Positions 36,284-46,349 of a DNA stretch of 64,000 nucleotides are shown here, in pieces. The notes beneath the pieces are model-generated. The model searched no databases. It saw nothing but the letters and a program-made list of their open reading frames with translations, and was not told the origin of the DNA. Position 1 is the first letter of the stretch. Every line of letters begins with the position of its first letter. This DNA comes from Helicobacter_F equorum (GTDB taxonomy: Bacteria; Campylobacterota; Campylobacteria; Campylobacterales; Helicobacteraceae): assembly GCF_042649585.1 (NCBI RefSeq), contig NZ_JBHRZM010000002.1, forward strand, positions 248,001-312,000, read 5' to 3'. The position numbers and the translations under genes were made by a program.

Positions 36284-38371
36284 CTAAATATCTACGGCTC
36301 TAAGTTCGACTTTTTGACCATTTACACTTACAATCTCGCATTGAATCTCTTGCCTTTGCCCTAGAATCTCACTCATTTTTTTGCTCTTATCACTTGTGCA
36401 TTTACTGATATGCAAAAGCCCATCGCCTCCATGAGGCAACTCCACAAATGCCCCAAAATCCATAACTTTTTTTATCTTGCCACTAAATTGCATACCGCTA
36501 TGATACCTTGCAAAATCTACATCCCTCACAAGATCTAAAATATATTGCTTAGCTCCTTGCAAATCTTCTTTTGTATTAGCGTGTATATGCACATTTCCCT
36601 GCTCTCTATCAAGATCGATGCTTACATTAAAATGCTCAATAATACCCTTAATGGTTTTACCTCCTTGACCGATGATATCCACCATTTTATGCACGCTCAC
36701 AGGAAAAGTCGTTACTTTTGGCAAGACATCATAATTTGGCTCCACACCTTGGAGTGCTTCGCGCATCAAATGTAAAATATGTGCTCTTGCTTTTTTTGCT
36801 TGCATAAGCACATCGTGGAGAATCTCACTTGAGATCCCTCCAAGCTTTATATCCATTTGCAATGCACTAATGCCCTCTTCATTTCCAGCAACCTTAAAAT
36901 CCATATCACCATCATGATCCTCTAATCCTGTAATATCAGTCAAGATAGCATATTGCTCTCCTTGTGTCACAAGTCCCATAGCCACACCTGCGATAAGTGT
37001 ATGCATTTGCACACCACATGCTTGTAATGCCAAACTTCCACCACACACACTCGCCATAGAGCTTGACCCATTAGATTCTAAAATTTCAGACACAAGGCGA
37101 ATGCTATGTTGTGAATCTTTTAGGCTCGATCGCAATGCCTTACGCGCAAGATTTCCATGTCCCAACTCACGACGCCCTACAGAGCCTATCATATCCACTT
37201 CCCCCACACTAAAAGCTGGGAAGTTATAATGGAATAAAAATTTATCTTTTTTTACTACTTCTCCAAGTGGCTCAATGCTTTGTGCATCATTATCACCACC
37301 TATGGTACAAACCACGAGAGCTTGTGTCTGTCCTCGCGTAAATAGCACACTACCATGTGCATAAGGCAAAGGATTCATCACAATACTAATAGGACGAACT
37401 TCATCAAGTTTGCGCCCATCTGCACGCACACTATCTTTCAACACCATTTCTCGCATAAGCGACTTTTTATACACACTAAGCGAATATTTGGCATCTTCTT
37501 CTTCATAGCCCTGTGCTACAAGATAAGCAATAATCTCATCAAAAAAATCGGCGCGCTCACTTTTAGAAGCTTGTGTAATAGCGTTTTTGACTAACTGGGC
37601 ACACGAATTTTGTAAAAATTCTAGGGCTTTAGAATCTTGTTCTTGCAACACAAGTTCTAATGAAGGTTTGATAAAAGGTGCGAATGCCTCCTTAAAACAC
37701 GCGCAATCTTTTTTGATTCTCTCTTTTGCGATCTCAAGTGCTTCCATTACTACAGATTCTGGTAAAACACTTGTATGATTGTCTGTATTCATTTCTATCA
37801 TCAATAACTCATCATCTTTTCCACTCACAAAGAGATCTAGCGTGCTTTGAGCGCGTTGGTCTTTAGTGGGATTAACAATAAATGTTTCGTCTACAAATCC
37901 AAGTCGCACAGCACTTACACACATTTTTGGTATGCCCTTGATACCGATATTTGAAACATATAACGCACTTGTTGCAGCATGCAGTGCTCCTAATGCAAGA
38001 TCACTCTTGCCATCATAGCTTAGCACCATCACCACAATATGTGTCACATATCCAAAACCTTTTGGAAAGAGTGGGCGCAAACTCCTATCAATCAGACGTG
38101 AGGTTAGAATTTCAAAATCATTTGGCTTACCTTCGCGCTTGATAAATCCAGATGGAAATTTTCCACACGCATATGCTTTTTGAATATATTGCACACTAAG
38201 AGGGATAAAATCTCCTTCAACAACTTTATTGCTTTGCACGCACACACTTGCCAAAATTCTAGTACCTCCACTCGCATACAGCACCGAACCATTACTTGCT
38301 TGTGCCACACTGCTAAAATCATACGATTCACTAAGGTTTTCTAATTCTACACATACTGCATTATGATTCAT
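36284..38371 (-). CDS. pnp: Polyribonucleotide nucleotidyltransferase
   Basis: Phosphorolytic 3'-5' exoribonuclease, core of RNA turnover. 695 residues: two RNase PH-like domains (first with FIPLSVQYIQKAYA, second with RADGRKLDEVRPI and the catalytic region DITGLEDHDGDMDFKVAG), a KH domain near residues 550-610 (MVDIIGQGGKTIKGIIE) and an S1 domain near 620-690 (GKIKKVMDFGAFVELPHGGDGLLHIS). Its start overlaps the preceding phosphoribosyltransferase gene by 11 bases. Confidence 0.97.
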   Translation of the reverse strand: MNHNAVCVELENLSESYDFSSVAQASNGSVLYASGGTRILASVCVQSNKVVEGDFIPLSVQYIQKAYACGKFPSGFIKREGKPNDFEILTSRLIDRSLRPLFPKGFGYVTHIVVMVLSYDGKSDLALGALHAATSALYVSNIGIKGIPKMCVSAVRLGFVDETFIVNPTKDQRAQSTLDLFVSGKDDELLMIEMNTDNHTSVLPESVVMEALEIAKERIKKDCACFKEAFAPFIKPSLELVLQEQDSKALEFLQNSCAQLVKNAITQASKSERADFFDEIIAYLVAQGYEEEDAKYSLSVYKKSLMREMVLKDSVRADGRKLDEVRPISIVMNPLPYAHGSVLFTRGQTQALVVCTIGGDNDAQSIEPLGEVVKKDKFLFHYNFPAFSVGEVDMIGSVGRRELGHGNLARKALRSSLKDSQHSIRLVSEILESNGSSSMASVCGGSLALQACGVQMHTLIAGVAMGLVTQGEQYAILTDITGLEDHDGDMDFKVAGNEEGISALQMDIKLGGISSEILHDVLMQAKKARAHILHLMREALQGVEPNYDVLPKVTTFPVSVHKMVDIIGQGGKTIKGIIEHFNVSIDLDREQGNVHIHANTKEDLQGAKQYILDLVRDVDFARYHSGMQFSGKIKKVMDFGAFVELPHGGDGLLHISKCTSDKSKKMSEILGQRQEIQCEIVSVNGQKVELRAVDI

Positions 38372-39044
38372 TGTTTGTATCCTTTCTTTTGTAGCTCAAA
38401 TGTTTATCCAAAATCTCCTCAATCACCTTGCTTTCAAGTGGTTGTAATTCCTTGTAGTAATGCTCCACATTCACAAAATGCTCCACGCTTTGCACACATA
38501 ATACTTCATCACATACTTCATTGAGTGATTTATACACACACATGGGTAAAATCGGCGTAGCCACCCTAATACTTTTGGCATTGAGATTCACACAAGTTTT
38601 AATCGCACACATCACAGTCAAGCCTGTATCAATGCCTTGATCAACAATAAGCACATCTTGCCCCCTAAGAGAAGAAAGTAACTCACCCTTACGATATTGA
38701 TAACGCGTAGGAATGATACTCTCTTCATATTGTCTTCTGGCTTCACCATAAACATAATCTAGGCTTATGCCAAATGTATCGATAAGATTCTCATGCATGA
38801 TGATATCAAGCTCTTCACTCACAATAGCAATCTGACATTCTGGATTTAATGGAGCGCAGAGAGTTTGGGTAAATAGATATTCTAGGGGAATTTTTAGAAT
38901 CTTTGCAAGCTCATCAGCAAAATACGCTCCATCTAGGCTTGTGGCTAAAAGCACGCTTTGGCTAAAATCAAGGTTTCGCACCATAAGCACATCTACAAGC
39001 TTTTGCAACGCTTCTTGTCTATTGACAAATATTGTATTTTTCAT
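38361..39044 (-). CDS. Phosphoribosyltransferase-family protein
   Basis: 227 residues of the type I phosphoribosyltransferase fold. The PRPP loop is VLIVDQGIDTGLTVMCAI; the second acidic residue usual in this loop is Gln here (VDQG instead of VDDG). Other blocks are LLATSLDGAYFADELA and ATPILPMCVYKSL. Its substrate is unknown. An AAAGGAGAG site precedes the ATG. It lies between lptD and pnp, an arrangement that I recall in H. pylori too. Confidence 0.8.
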   Translation of the reverse strand: MKNTIFVNRQEALQKLVDVLMVRNLDFSQSVLLATSLDGAYFADELAKILKIPLEYLFTQTLCAPLNPECQIAIVSEELDIIMHENLIDTFGISLDYVYGEARRQYEESIIPTRYQYRKGELLSSLRGQDVLIVDQGIDTGLTVMCAIKTCVNLNAKSIRVATPILPMCVYKSLNEVCDEVLCVQSVEHFVNVEHYYKELQPLESKVIEEILDKHLSYKRKDTNNES

Positions 39045-39068
39045 AACTCTCCTTTCATAGATTTTATA

Positions 39069-41276
39069 TTATTGTTGTTGCAATCGTTGCGTAAATCCAA
39101 CTCCAGCAAGAGGCACAAATCTAAATTCTATCTTAATGTATTGATTAGCGATAGTTTCGATAGGATTACTAGCATTTGCAGTCAATATCGGACGCACATC
39201 GGCAGCAAACTTGAGTGCAACGCCAAAACAACGGATATCACGAGAGAGGACAACACTCCAATCTTTAAAATAATTATTTTGTGTATCATATCCTACATTT
39301 CCACTAAATTGAAAATATCCAAAGTCATATCGAAGACTCCCACGCAAAAAACCGCTTCTCTTTCTTGTGTCATTGTAAGTGCCACTTTGAATTGCTTGAG
39401 AATTTATCTGAAAAAAATAATTAAGTGTTGATTGCACACCAAAGTTATTGAAACTTGCTGTTATAGAGGCTTCATTAAAGGTTTTGGCAACATAAGAGTA
39501 AAAAATATTAGTTGTTAGCGTGAGAGAATCAAAAGGACTTAGACCAAATTCTTGACGCAAAGATTGGTTTTGGGTAAGAAGTTGATTTTGGGTATAAATC
39601 CTTTGGTATACGCGATAAAACAATAATTCCCTACCCTTGGTATTATAAAAATAATTTGAAAATTTGAGATCAAGTTTTGTCTGTGCGCTTCCAAAATCAA
39701 TAATCTCATTTGGATTCCAATACGCCTCTAAGGCAGCAGAACTCATAGTTTGAGCAAGCGCACTATAAACATCATAGACTTGGTTACTTAGTGCATCTGA
39801 AGTATAGCGATAGGTTGGAGCGCTAAAAATTCCCTCAAGATGCATAGTGTGAAAAAAATACTTATATGCTTTGGCTACATCAGAATTTACTCCCACTTCA
39901 TAATTAACATAGGCATACTGCATACTGCGCTCTACGCTATTGTTTGTGGCAGGATCAAGCACATCTTGGGCTTTATTGAGTGATACATTACTTGCAAACA
40001 TATCAAGCTTGGCATTAAGATTCACATAATCATTAAAAATTGATATGTTCGCGCCTATTGGCATATTAATAGAATTTTGCCAATATGTATACCCCACTGA
40101 ACGCGTAATATTTTTGCTCTGCACATCAAAAGCATAATACAAATATTTACTAAAAAGTGTGTCTAAAGAGTGGTGATATTGTAGATTGGGGAGTGTTTGG
40201 AATGTGTTTGCATTACTCTCTTGTGCGAGATTTGAGAAATATTTAAAATATATACCAACATAATGATTATCGCTTTGTCCAAAGTAATTAATCCTTGAAG
40301 TATGTAAGCGTGTGCTATAAGTCCCATTAAGTTTTTGGAGTCTTTTATATTCCAAATCATTCATATACATAACTGAGGTATAAAAATGATCTTTATAATT
40401 TTTAAAAAGCGCTTGAAGTACCCCTGCTCGTGAATACTCCACCTCAAAACCAAAAATTTCTTTATTTAAGAGATTGTATTTTTGAACATATTCATTGTAT
40501 TGATGAAATGACCCAATGTTAAAACTTGCTATGTTATTTTTTTCATCAGCGATTCTAAATTCTGCATTACCACCATATCCTCGTGTCACACGAATTTGTG
40601 GAGATAATGTAAGATCCCATTGTTTATATGGTGCAACATACACAGGCTGGATATATACAAAACCTTCCCTACTTGTATTACCAAATTCTGGAGGGAGCAA
40701 TCCGCTTTTTCGATCTGTAGAAGAAGGAAAAGCAAAATAAGGAAGATAAAAAAGAGGTGTAGATCCAAAATATAGCCTAGAATTCCAAGCACTCACATAT
40801 TCTTTTTGGGAATCATAACGCCCTGAACTCGCTTTTATATGCCAAATTGGAAATTGCACATCACAACCCGAAATGACAGCTTGCTTAAAAGTATAAATCT
40901 TATCTGTATTTTGAATTTCTTGCCCAAAAAACCACATACCATCACTATTTTGCACATATGCGGGTTGCAATATTGTGTGTTTAGTCTTAAGATTCATATC
41001 TACCCTTGTTGCATCCACAAAAAGACTATCGCCACGATAGATTCTGACATTACCCTCTAGCATAGCACTCTCTTTCTCACGATCATATGTAATTGTATCT
41101 GCATACATATACACATCTTCACTAAGCATAAAGGCATTATCTTTGGCAATCACAACATTGCCATGTGAGGTTACGTTATTGGCAGAGAGTTCAAAAATCC
41201 TTTTTTTATCCTGTAATTCTGTAGCGTAGGCATTAAGAGCAAAAACGCATACAAATACAATATACCTAAAACGCAT
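39069..41276 (-). CDS. lptD: LPS-assembly outer-membrane protein LptD
   Basis: Inserts lipopolysaccharide into the outer leaflet with LptE. 735 residues: signal peptide (RYIVFVCVFALNAYA), an N-terminal OstA/LptA-like beta-jellyroll (VTSHGNVVIAKDNAF, YDREKESAMLEGNVRIYRGD) and a large barrel starting near residue 200 (YLPYFAFPSSTDRKSGLLPPEFG) that ends in the barrel closure strand IKIEFRFVPL. The start codon directly follows the stop of the RDD gene (TAA-ATG), so it is translated in the same transcript. Confidence 0.93.
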   Translation of the reverse strand: MRFRYIVFVCVFALNAYATELQDKKRIFELSANNVTSHGNVVIAKDNAFMLSEDVYMYADTITYDREKESAMLEGNVRIYRGDSLFVDATRVDMNLKTKHTILQPAYVQNSDGMWFFGQEIQNTDKIYTFKQAVISGCDVQFPIWHIKASSGRYDSQKEYVSAWNSRLYFGSTPLFYLPYFAFPSSTDRKSGLLPPEFGNTSREGFVYIQPVYVAPYKQWDLTLSPQIRVTRGYGGNAEFRIADEKNNIASFNIGSFHQYNEYVQKYNLLNKEIFGFEVEYSRAGVLQALFKNYKDHFYTSVMYMNDLEYKRLQKLNGTYSTRLHTSRINYFGQSDNHYVGIYFKYFSNLAQESNANTFQTLPNLQYHHSLDTLFSKYLYYAFDVQSKNITRSVGYTYWQNSINMPIGANISIFNDYVNLNAKLDMFASNVSLNKAQDVLDPATNNSVERSMQYAYVNYEVGVNSDVAKAYKYFFHTMHLEGIFSAPTYRYTSDALSNQVYDVYSALAQTMSSAALEAYWNPNEIIDFGSAQTKLDLKFSNYFYNTKGRELLFYRVYQRIYTQNQLLTQNQSLRQEFGLSPFDSLTLTTNIFYSYVAKTFNEASITASFNNFGVQSTLNYFFQINSQAIQSGTYNDTRKRSGFLRGSLRYDFGYFQFSGNVGYDTQNNYFKDWSVVLSRDIRCFGVALKFAADVRPILTANASNPIETIANQYIKIEFRFVPLAGVGFTQRLQQQ

Positions 41277-41738
41277 TTAATTACTTATCACAAGAGTTTT
41301 TGGAATCTTATCGTGCAATGTGCGTCTAAACACATCGCCAAAGGCTGGTAGATAACTAAGATAAAAAATATTGCTTCCTATGTATTTAAGCAATGCTCGT
41401 GTGAAGGCTTGAAAAAATAAGGGTTTATCCACAAAATCTATGCTAATAATACGAATCTTCATCACTATCTTGCCCAATGTCGCACCATAGAGCATACAAA
41501 AAAGCACCTCATAGACTATGTAAAAAACAAAGACCCATAGTGTAAGTGTTGCCATCATATCGCCTAAAATCTTTCCAGAATCTAAGGCAACCTGTATGGT
41601 TATAAGTTCTTCCCAAAAAATAAACGATATCGCTACGCCCAAAATACAAAGATCTAGGATATAGGCCACCATTCTAGCTTGTAATGACGCAAGGCTTAAA
41701 TCCTCGCGTTCTAGTAATTGCTCAATCTTTGTATCCAT
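41277..41738 (-). CDS. RDD-family membrane protein
   Basis: 153 residues with an RDD domain: the acidic/aliphatic first segment (RMVAYILDLCILGVAISFIFW), a second long segment (TLWVFVFYIVYEVLFCMLYGATLGKIVMKI) and a short C-terminal tail. The Arg-Asp-Asp triad reads R and D-L-C here. Between purD and lptD. RDD proteins include small transporters, but the function here is unknown. Confidence 0.8.
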   Translation of the reverse strand: MDTKIEQLLEREDLSLASLQARMVAYILDLCILGVAISFIFWEELITIQVALDSGKILGDMMATLTLWVFVFYIVYEVLFCMLYGATLGKIVMKIRIISIDFVDKPLFFQAFTRALLKYIGSNIFYLSYLPAFGDVFRRTLHDKIPKTLVISN

Positions 41739-41748
41739 ACCCTATCTC

Positions 41749-43089
41749 TTATGAATTTAAAAATCTAATGCCACGCATAGCAATATCACTGCGATATTGC
41801 ATACCTTCAAAATGGATAGATTCTATAATTTTATAAGCATTTCCTCGTGCTTGTATGAGAGTGTTACCCACACCCACGCTAACAAGCACACGCCCGCCTG
41901 TTGCTAAAAGTGCGCCATTTTGCACATCAGCAAAACTCAACTTTTTATCACTAGTATAAGAATCTGTGCTATGCTGTGTATTTATCTCTACTCCAGCAAA
42001 AGAAATATGTCCTAATGTGTTGTCAAAATCCTTGATAAAAATAGGCTTAGCCTCACTTTTAGTATAAGGATATGTCTTAGATGCAAGCACTACTCCCACG
42101 CTATAAGTATTCTTAAATCGCACTTGCAATGTCCCCAAATCTGAAGCAAGTAATAAATCTAGCAATGGTGTCTCAAGAGATGGCAAAAGCACCTCGCATT
42201 CAGGATCACCAAAACGCACATTAAATTCCAAGAGATATGGTGTAAGTTTTCCTTCTTTACGCACCACCATAATCCCGCCAAATAGCACCCCACAAAAAGG
42301 CATACCATCAAGTGCCATACCATCGATAGCTCTTTGCATAATGTTTGTCTGTATTTCCCCAAAAAGCTTCTCATCGCACATTGGCGTTGGCGTATAAGCA
42401 CCCATTCCACCAGTATTTGGACCTTCATCATTATCCAAAAGTCGTTTGTGATCTTGTGCAGGATTAAGTAATAAAGAGGATTTTCCATCACTTAGTGCAA
42501 ATACAGAAAGCTCAAAGCCATCTAAATACTCTTCAACCACAAGCATTTTTCCAGCTTCACCAAATAACTCCCCGCTAAGCATTTTTGAAGCATTTTCTAA
42601 CGCCTCATCTACATCTTGTGCGATAATCACACCCTTACCTGCACATAAGCCATCAGCCTTTAACACGATAGGGGGTGTCAAGGTTGTTATAAATTCTTTG
42701 ATTTGCACAAAATCACTACTTTTAATATAGCGTGCTGTGGGGATATTATGCCGCATAGCAAAATCTTTCATAAATGCCTTAGAGCCCTCAAGTTGGGCAG
42801 CCTTAGCACTAGGACCAAAAACCCTAATGCCATTTGTCCTCAACACATTACTCACGCCTTTAGTTAGTGGTTCTTCTGGACCTACAACCACAAGTGTAAC
42901 ATCTAATTCCTTACAAATACGCACAAGATCGTGATTGTCATCATAAGTAATGTTTTTGCCAAGCAACAATGTAGCACCATTTCCGGGTGCAAAATATAGT
43001 GCTTCCACTCGTAAATCTTGCGAAAGACACAATCCTATTGAATACTCTCTACCGCCATTACCAAGAATGAGAATCCTCTGTGTTTGCAT
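41749..43089 (-). CDS. purD: Phosphoribosylamine-glycine ligase
   Basis: Second step of de novo purine synthesis, joining glycine to phosphoribosylamine with ATP. I start it at 43089 (MQTQRILILGNGGREYSIG) because an AAAGG site precedes it and the family begins there; the upstream frame continuing to 43236 has a hydrophobic run unlike PurD. 446 residues. ATP-grasp motifs: VVGPEEPL, GPSAKAAQLEGSKAFMKDF and VLKADGLCAGKGVIIA, with the metal-binding EFNVRFGDPECEVLL. First gene of the purD-RDD-lptD-PRT-pnp run. Confidence 0.95.
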   Translation of the reverse strand: MQTQRILILGNGGREYSIGLCLSQDLRVEALYFAPGNGATLLLGKNITYDDNHDLVRICKELDVTLVVVGPEEPLTKGVSNVLRTNGIRVFGPSAKAAQLEGSKAFMKDFAMRHNIPTARYIKSSDFVQIKEFITTLTPPIVLKADGLCAGKGVIIAQDVDEALENASKMLSGELFGEAGKMLVVEEYLDGFELSVFALSDGKSSLLLNPAQDHKRLLDNDEGPNTGGMGAYTPTPMCDEKLFGEIQTNIMQRAIDGMALDGMPFCGVLFGGIMVVRKEGKLTPYLLEFNVRFGDPECEVLLPSLETPLLDLLLASDLGTLQVRFKNTYSVGVVLASKTYPYTKSEAKPIFIKDFDNTLGHISFAGVEINTQHSTDSYTSDKKLSFADVQNGALLATGGRVLVSVGVGNTLIQARGNAYKIIESIHFEGMQYRSDIAMRGIRFLNS

Positions 43090-43425
43090 GAAAAACCTTT
43101 GTATGATTGTAACCCAGATAAGCGTTACTCTAAATGTAACAAAGCCTAAAAAAGTAAAAATACAGAGATAAGAGATCATAATTAGGGGCAGATTCTCACC
43201 TTGCAAGGCTACAAACGAAAATACCAAAACACACATACAATACTACATATCCCAACAAGCTTTTTTAGTAACAGACTTGCGGTTATTTATGTGAGAAAAG
43301 CGCGTTACCTAGGCGAATGGAATTATAAAGTATATAGATTTAAAAACTTATAAAGAATTGTGGGCTGAATCTTGGGCTAGATTATCTCAAAAAATCATAA
43401 AATTATGTCTATTTTTATAAATAAA

Positions 43426-43446
43426 CTTGACATTAAATGACTAAAC
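43426..43446. promoter_or_regulatory. Candidate HspR (HAIR-like) operator over the clpB promoter
   Basis: CTTGACA-N7-ACTAAAC matches the HAIR consensus CTTGAGT-N7-ACTCAAG at 10 of 14 positions with the exact spacing, and it covers the -35 box. HspR represses clpB in several bacteria; the match here is inference by eye. Confidence 0.4.
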
Positions 43447-43455
43447 TTATATAAT
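43427..43455 (+). promoter_or_regulatory. Consensus sigma-70 promoter of clpB
   Basis: TTGACA (43427-43432), 17 bases, TATAAT (43450-43455): a perfect consensus match, unusual in a genome where most promoters lack a -35 box. The start near 43463 leaves a 25-base leader to the clpB ATG at 43488, with AAGGAGAG as binding site. Confidence 0.85.
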
Positions 43456-43487
43456 GCCATATAACTTAAGATTATAAGGAGAGTATC

Positions 43488-46076
43488 ATGAACATTTTTG
43501 AAAAACTCACAAACCAACTCAAAGAAACACTAGATAGTGCAGCAGCTCTTGCGCTCCATAACCAAAATCAAGAAATAAATATGGCACATATGTTTTGGGC
43601 ATTACTCACAAATACCCAATCTGTGCTCAATCAAGCCCTAAATAAGCTCAATATCAATAAAGCTCCTATAGAACTAGAGGCACGTAGCGTAGCAGATAAG
43701 CTACCCAAATCTTCTAGCGTAGCAAAAGAGAATCTAAGCATATCAAAAAACCTTAGTGATGCACTTGCAAAGGCGCAAGGTGAGGCGACAAGAAATGGCG
43801 ACTCTTATATTGCGGTAGATAACTTTATCATCGCCAATCTTACAGATTCTGTATATAAAGAAATTTTTGGCAAATATCTTGATAGCAGTGAGCTAAAAAA
43901 AACGCTTGAATCTATTCGTGCAGGGACAAAAATCACTGATCAAAATGATGATTCTAATTTTGAATCTCTTGAAAAATATGGTATTGATCTCACACAAAAA
44001 GCACTTAAAAATGCTATAGATCCCGTGATAGGGCGCGATGAAGAAATCACAGCAATGATGCAGATTCTAATTCGTAAAACCAAAAATAATCCTATCTTAC
44101 TTGGAGAACCCGGAGTGGGAAAAACCGCTGCAGTGGAGGGTTTAGCTCAAAAAATCGTGGCAAAATCCGTACCTTTGTCTTTGCAAAATAAGCGTGTCAT
44201 TGCCCTAGATATGAGTGCGCTCATCGCTGGAGCAAAATATCGCGGAGAATTTGAGGAGCGACTAAAAGCAGTTATTAATGAAGTCAAAAAAGCTGGAAAT
44301 ATCATACTTTTTATTGATGAGATTCACACAATTGTAGGAGCTGGAGCAAGCGAAGGTAGTATGGATGCCGCAAATATCCTAAAACCTGCCCTCGCACGTG
44401 GAGAACTCCATACTATAGGTGCAACAACGCTCAAGGAATACCGCAAGTATTTTGAAAAAGATGCCGCACTTACAAGGCGATTTCAACCCATCACGCTTAA
44501 TGAGCCAAATACCAATGAAGCATTACAAATCTTGCGCGGTATTAAGCAAAAACTTGAAGCACATCATAATGTAAGCATTACAGATTCAGCACTTGTAGCG
44601 GCAGTTAAACTTTCTCAACGCTATATTCCTGATAGATTTTTGCCTGATAAAGCTATTGATCTCATTGATGAGGGTGCAGCCGAACTCAAAATGCAAATAG
44701 AATCTGAACCTTATGAGCTTAGTAAAATTAAGCGACAGATTCAAAGTCTTGAGGTAGAAAAACAAGCACTCAATATGGAAAAAGACAAAAACAATGCCAC
44801 ACGCTTGAAAGAAATTGAGCAATATTTGGCAAATTATAATGAAGAAAAACGCACTTTAGAGGGACAATTTGAAAATGAAAAAGAGGTATTTAGACAAATT
44901 GCAGAACTAAAAACGCAGCTAGATTCACTCCAAAGTCAATCAGAGATTGCCAAACGCAATGGGGATTATAATAAAGCTGCTGAAATTGATTATGGCAAAA
45001 TCCCTCAAATCCAAGAAGAAGAGAAAAAACTCCAAGAAAAATGGGATACAATGCTAAAACAAGGCACATTGCTAAAAAATGCTGTAACAGAGGAAATTAT
45101 AGCAGGTATTGTAAGTCGATGGACACAAATCCCTATCAAAAAAATGCTCCAAAGCCAAAAAGAGCGAATTTTGGGCATAGAAGATGAATTAGCAAAAAGT
45201 GTGGTAGGACAAGCAGAAGCGATACATGCTATTGCACGCGCTATTAAACGCAACAAGGCTGGATTAAGTGCGCCAAATCGCCCTATAGGAAGCTTTTTGT
45301 TTCTAGGACCTACAGGAGTTGGAAAAACACAAAGTGCTAAGAGTTTGGCGAATTTTCTCTTTGATAGCCCAAAAAATCTCGTGCGAATTGATATGAGTGA
45401 ATACATGGAAAAACACTCTGTAAGTCGTCTCGTGGGTGCAGCACCAGGCTATGTAGGATATGAAGAAGGTGGTCAACTCACAGAAGCTATTAGACGCAAA
45501 CCTTATAGTGTAGTGCTTTTTGATGAAATTGAAAAAGCACACCCTGATGTGTTTAATATCCTCTTGCAAGTGCTTGATGATGGACGATTAACAGACAATA
45601 AAGGTGTTGTGGTAGATTTTTCAAACACAATCATCATCCTTACAAGCAACATAGGGAGCGATAAGATTCTACAATTGCATGATAAAAGCGATCGTGAAAA
45701 TGCGGTGCGTGATTTGCTAAAAGGCTACTTTAAACCGGAGTTTTTAAATAGACTTGATGATGTTGTGATCTTTAATCCACTAGAATTCAAAGATATTATG
45801 GGTATTGTGGATATTATGTTTGCACAAATTGCACAAGTCGCAGGACAAAAAGGTATCCAAATATCGCTAAGCGATGAGGCAAAAGCCTTTATCGCTAATG
45901 CAGGATTTGATCCTATCTATGGCGCTAGACCACTCAAACGCGCCCTTTATGAAGAGATAGAAGACAAACTTGCTGAACTTATCTTAGAAGACAAACTCAA
46001 AGAAGGTTCAAAAGTGCAATTTGTGCTTGAAAAAGATAGCGATAATCACGAATATATTCAAGCCATTTACTCATAG
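43488..46076 (+). CDS. clpB: ATP-dependent chaperone ClpB
   Basis: Ring-forming disaggregase working with DnaK. 862 residues: an N-terminal Clp_N double repeat (to about residue 140), first AAA+ domain with Walker A GEPGVGKTAA (near 205) and Walker B IILFIDEIHT, a helical middle domain (about 400-530, rich in Lys, Glu and Gln) and the second AAA+ domain with GPTGVGKTQS (near 605), VLFDEIEKAHPDV and the C-terminal domain. It stands alone behind a strong promoter, consistent with heat-shock control. Confidence 0.97.
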   Translation: MNIFEKLTNQLKETLDSAAALALHNQNQEINMAHMFWALLTNTQSVLNQALNKLNINKAPIELEARSVADKLPKSSSVAKENLSISKNLSDALAKAQGEATRNGDSYIAVDNFIIANLTDSVYKEIFGKYLDSSELKKTLESIRAGTKITDQNDDSNFESLEKYGIDLTQKALKNAIDPVIGRDEEITAMMQILIRKTKNNPILLGEPGVGKTAAVEGLAQKIVAKSVPLSLQNKRVIALDMSALIAGAKYRGEFEERLKAVINEVKKAGNIILFIDEIHTIVGAGASEGSMDAANILKPALARGELHTIGATTLKEYRKYFEKDAALTRRFQPITLNEPNTNEALQILRGIKQKLEAHHNVSITDSALVAAVKLSQRYIPDRFLPDKAIDLIDEGAAELKMQIESEPYELSKIKRQIQSLEVEKQALNMEKDKNNATRLKEIEQYLANYNEEKRTLEGQFENEKEVFRQIAELKTQLDSLQSQSEIAKRNGDYNKAAEIDYGKIPQIQEEEKKLQEKWDTMLKQGTLLKNAVTEEIIAGIVSRWTQIPIKKMLQSQKERILGIEDELAKSVVGQAEAIHAIARAIKRNKAGLSAPNRPIGSFLFLGPTGVGKTQSAKSLANFLFDSPKNLVRIDMSEYMEKHSVSRLVGAAPGYVGYEEGGQLTEAIRRKPYSVVLFDEIEKAHPDVFNILLQVLDDGRLTDNKGVVVDFSNTIIILTSNIGSDKILQLHDKSDRENAVRDLLKGYFKPEFLNRLDDVVIFNPLEFKDIMGIVDIMFAQIAQVAGQKGIQISLSDEAKAFIANAGFDPIYGARPLKRALYEEIEDKLAELILEDKLKEGSKVQFVLEKDSDNHEYIQAIYS

Positions 46077-46349
46077 CTTAAGCTGTGGGTAAGGCTTAAT
46101 AACACATATTGTATGATATAATACCCATAAATTTCACCATATAAGGCATAGGAATATCGGGCATAAGATTCTACTTTTGAGGTTTGTTAGTGCATTTGGT
46201 GTTTGATAAGAGAAGCAAAATCCTAAAGAAATCCATAAATTTATCATAAAATAACAAAGCCTCATAAAGCTTGTGTGCTAATAAGTGTGGTTTATGAAGT
46301 TTAAGATTTAAAGAAACTAAAACTTAATTACAAAACCTAAGGAAAATCT

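Larger units (their letters stand above)
43090..43487. other. 398-base divergent intergenic region between purD and clpB
   Basis: It holds the purD start region and a strong clpB promoter. Otherwise AT-rich with no gene; the leftward frame seen here lacks a start signal. Confidence 0.6.

Noticed and set aside
43090..43236. An extended purD N-terminus starting at 43236
   Set aside because: The extra 49 residues are hydrophobic and unlike PurD; the AAAGG site and family start support 43089.
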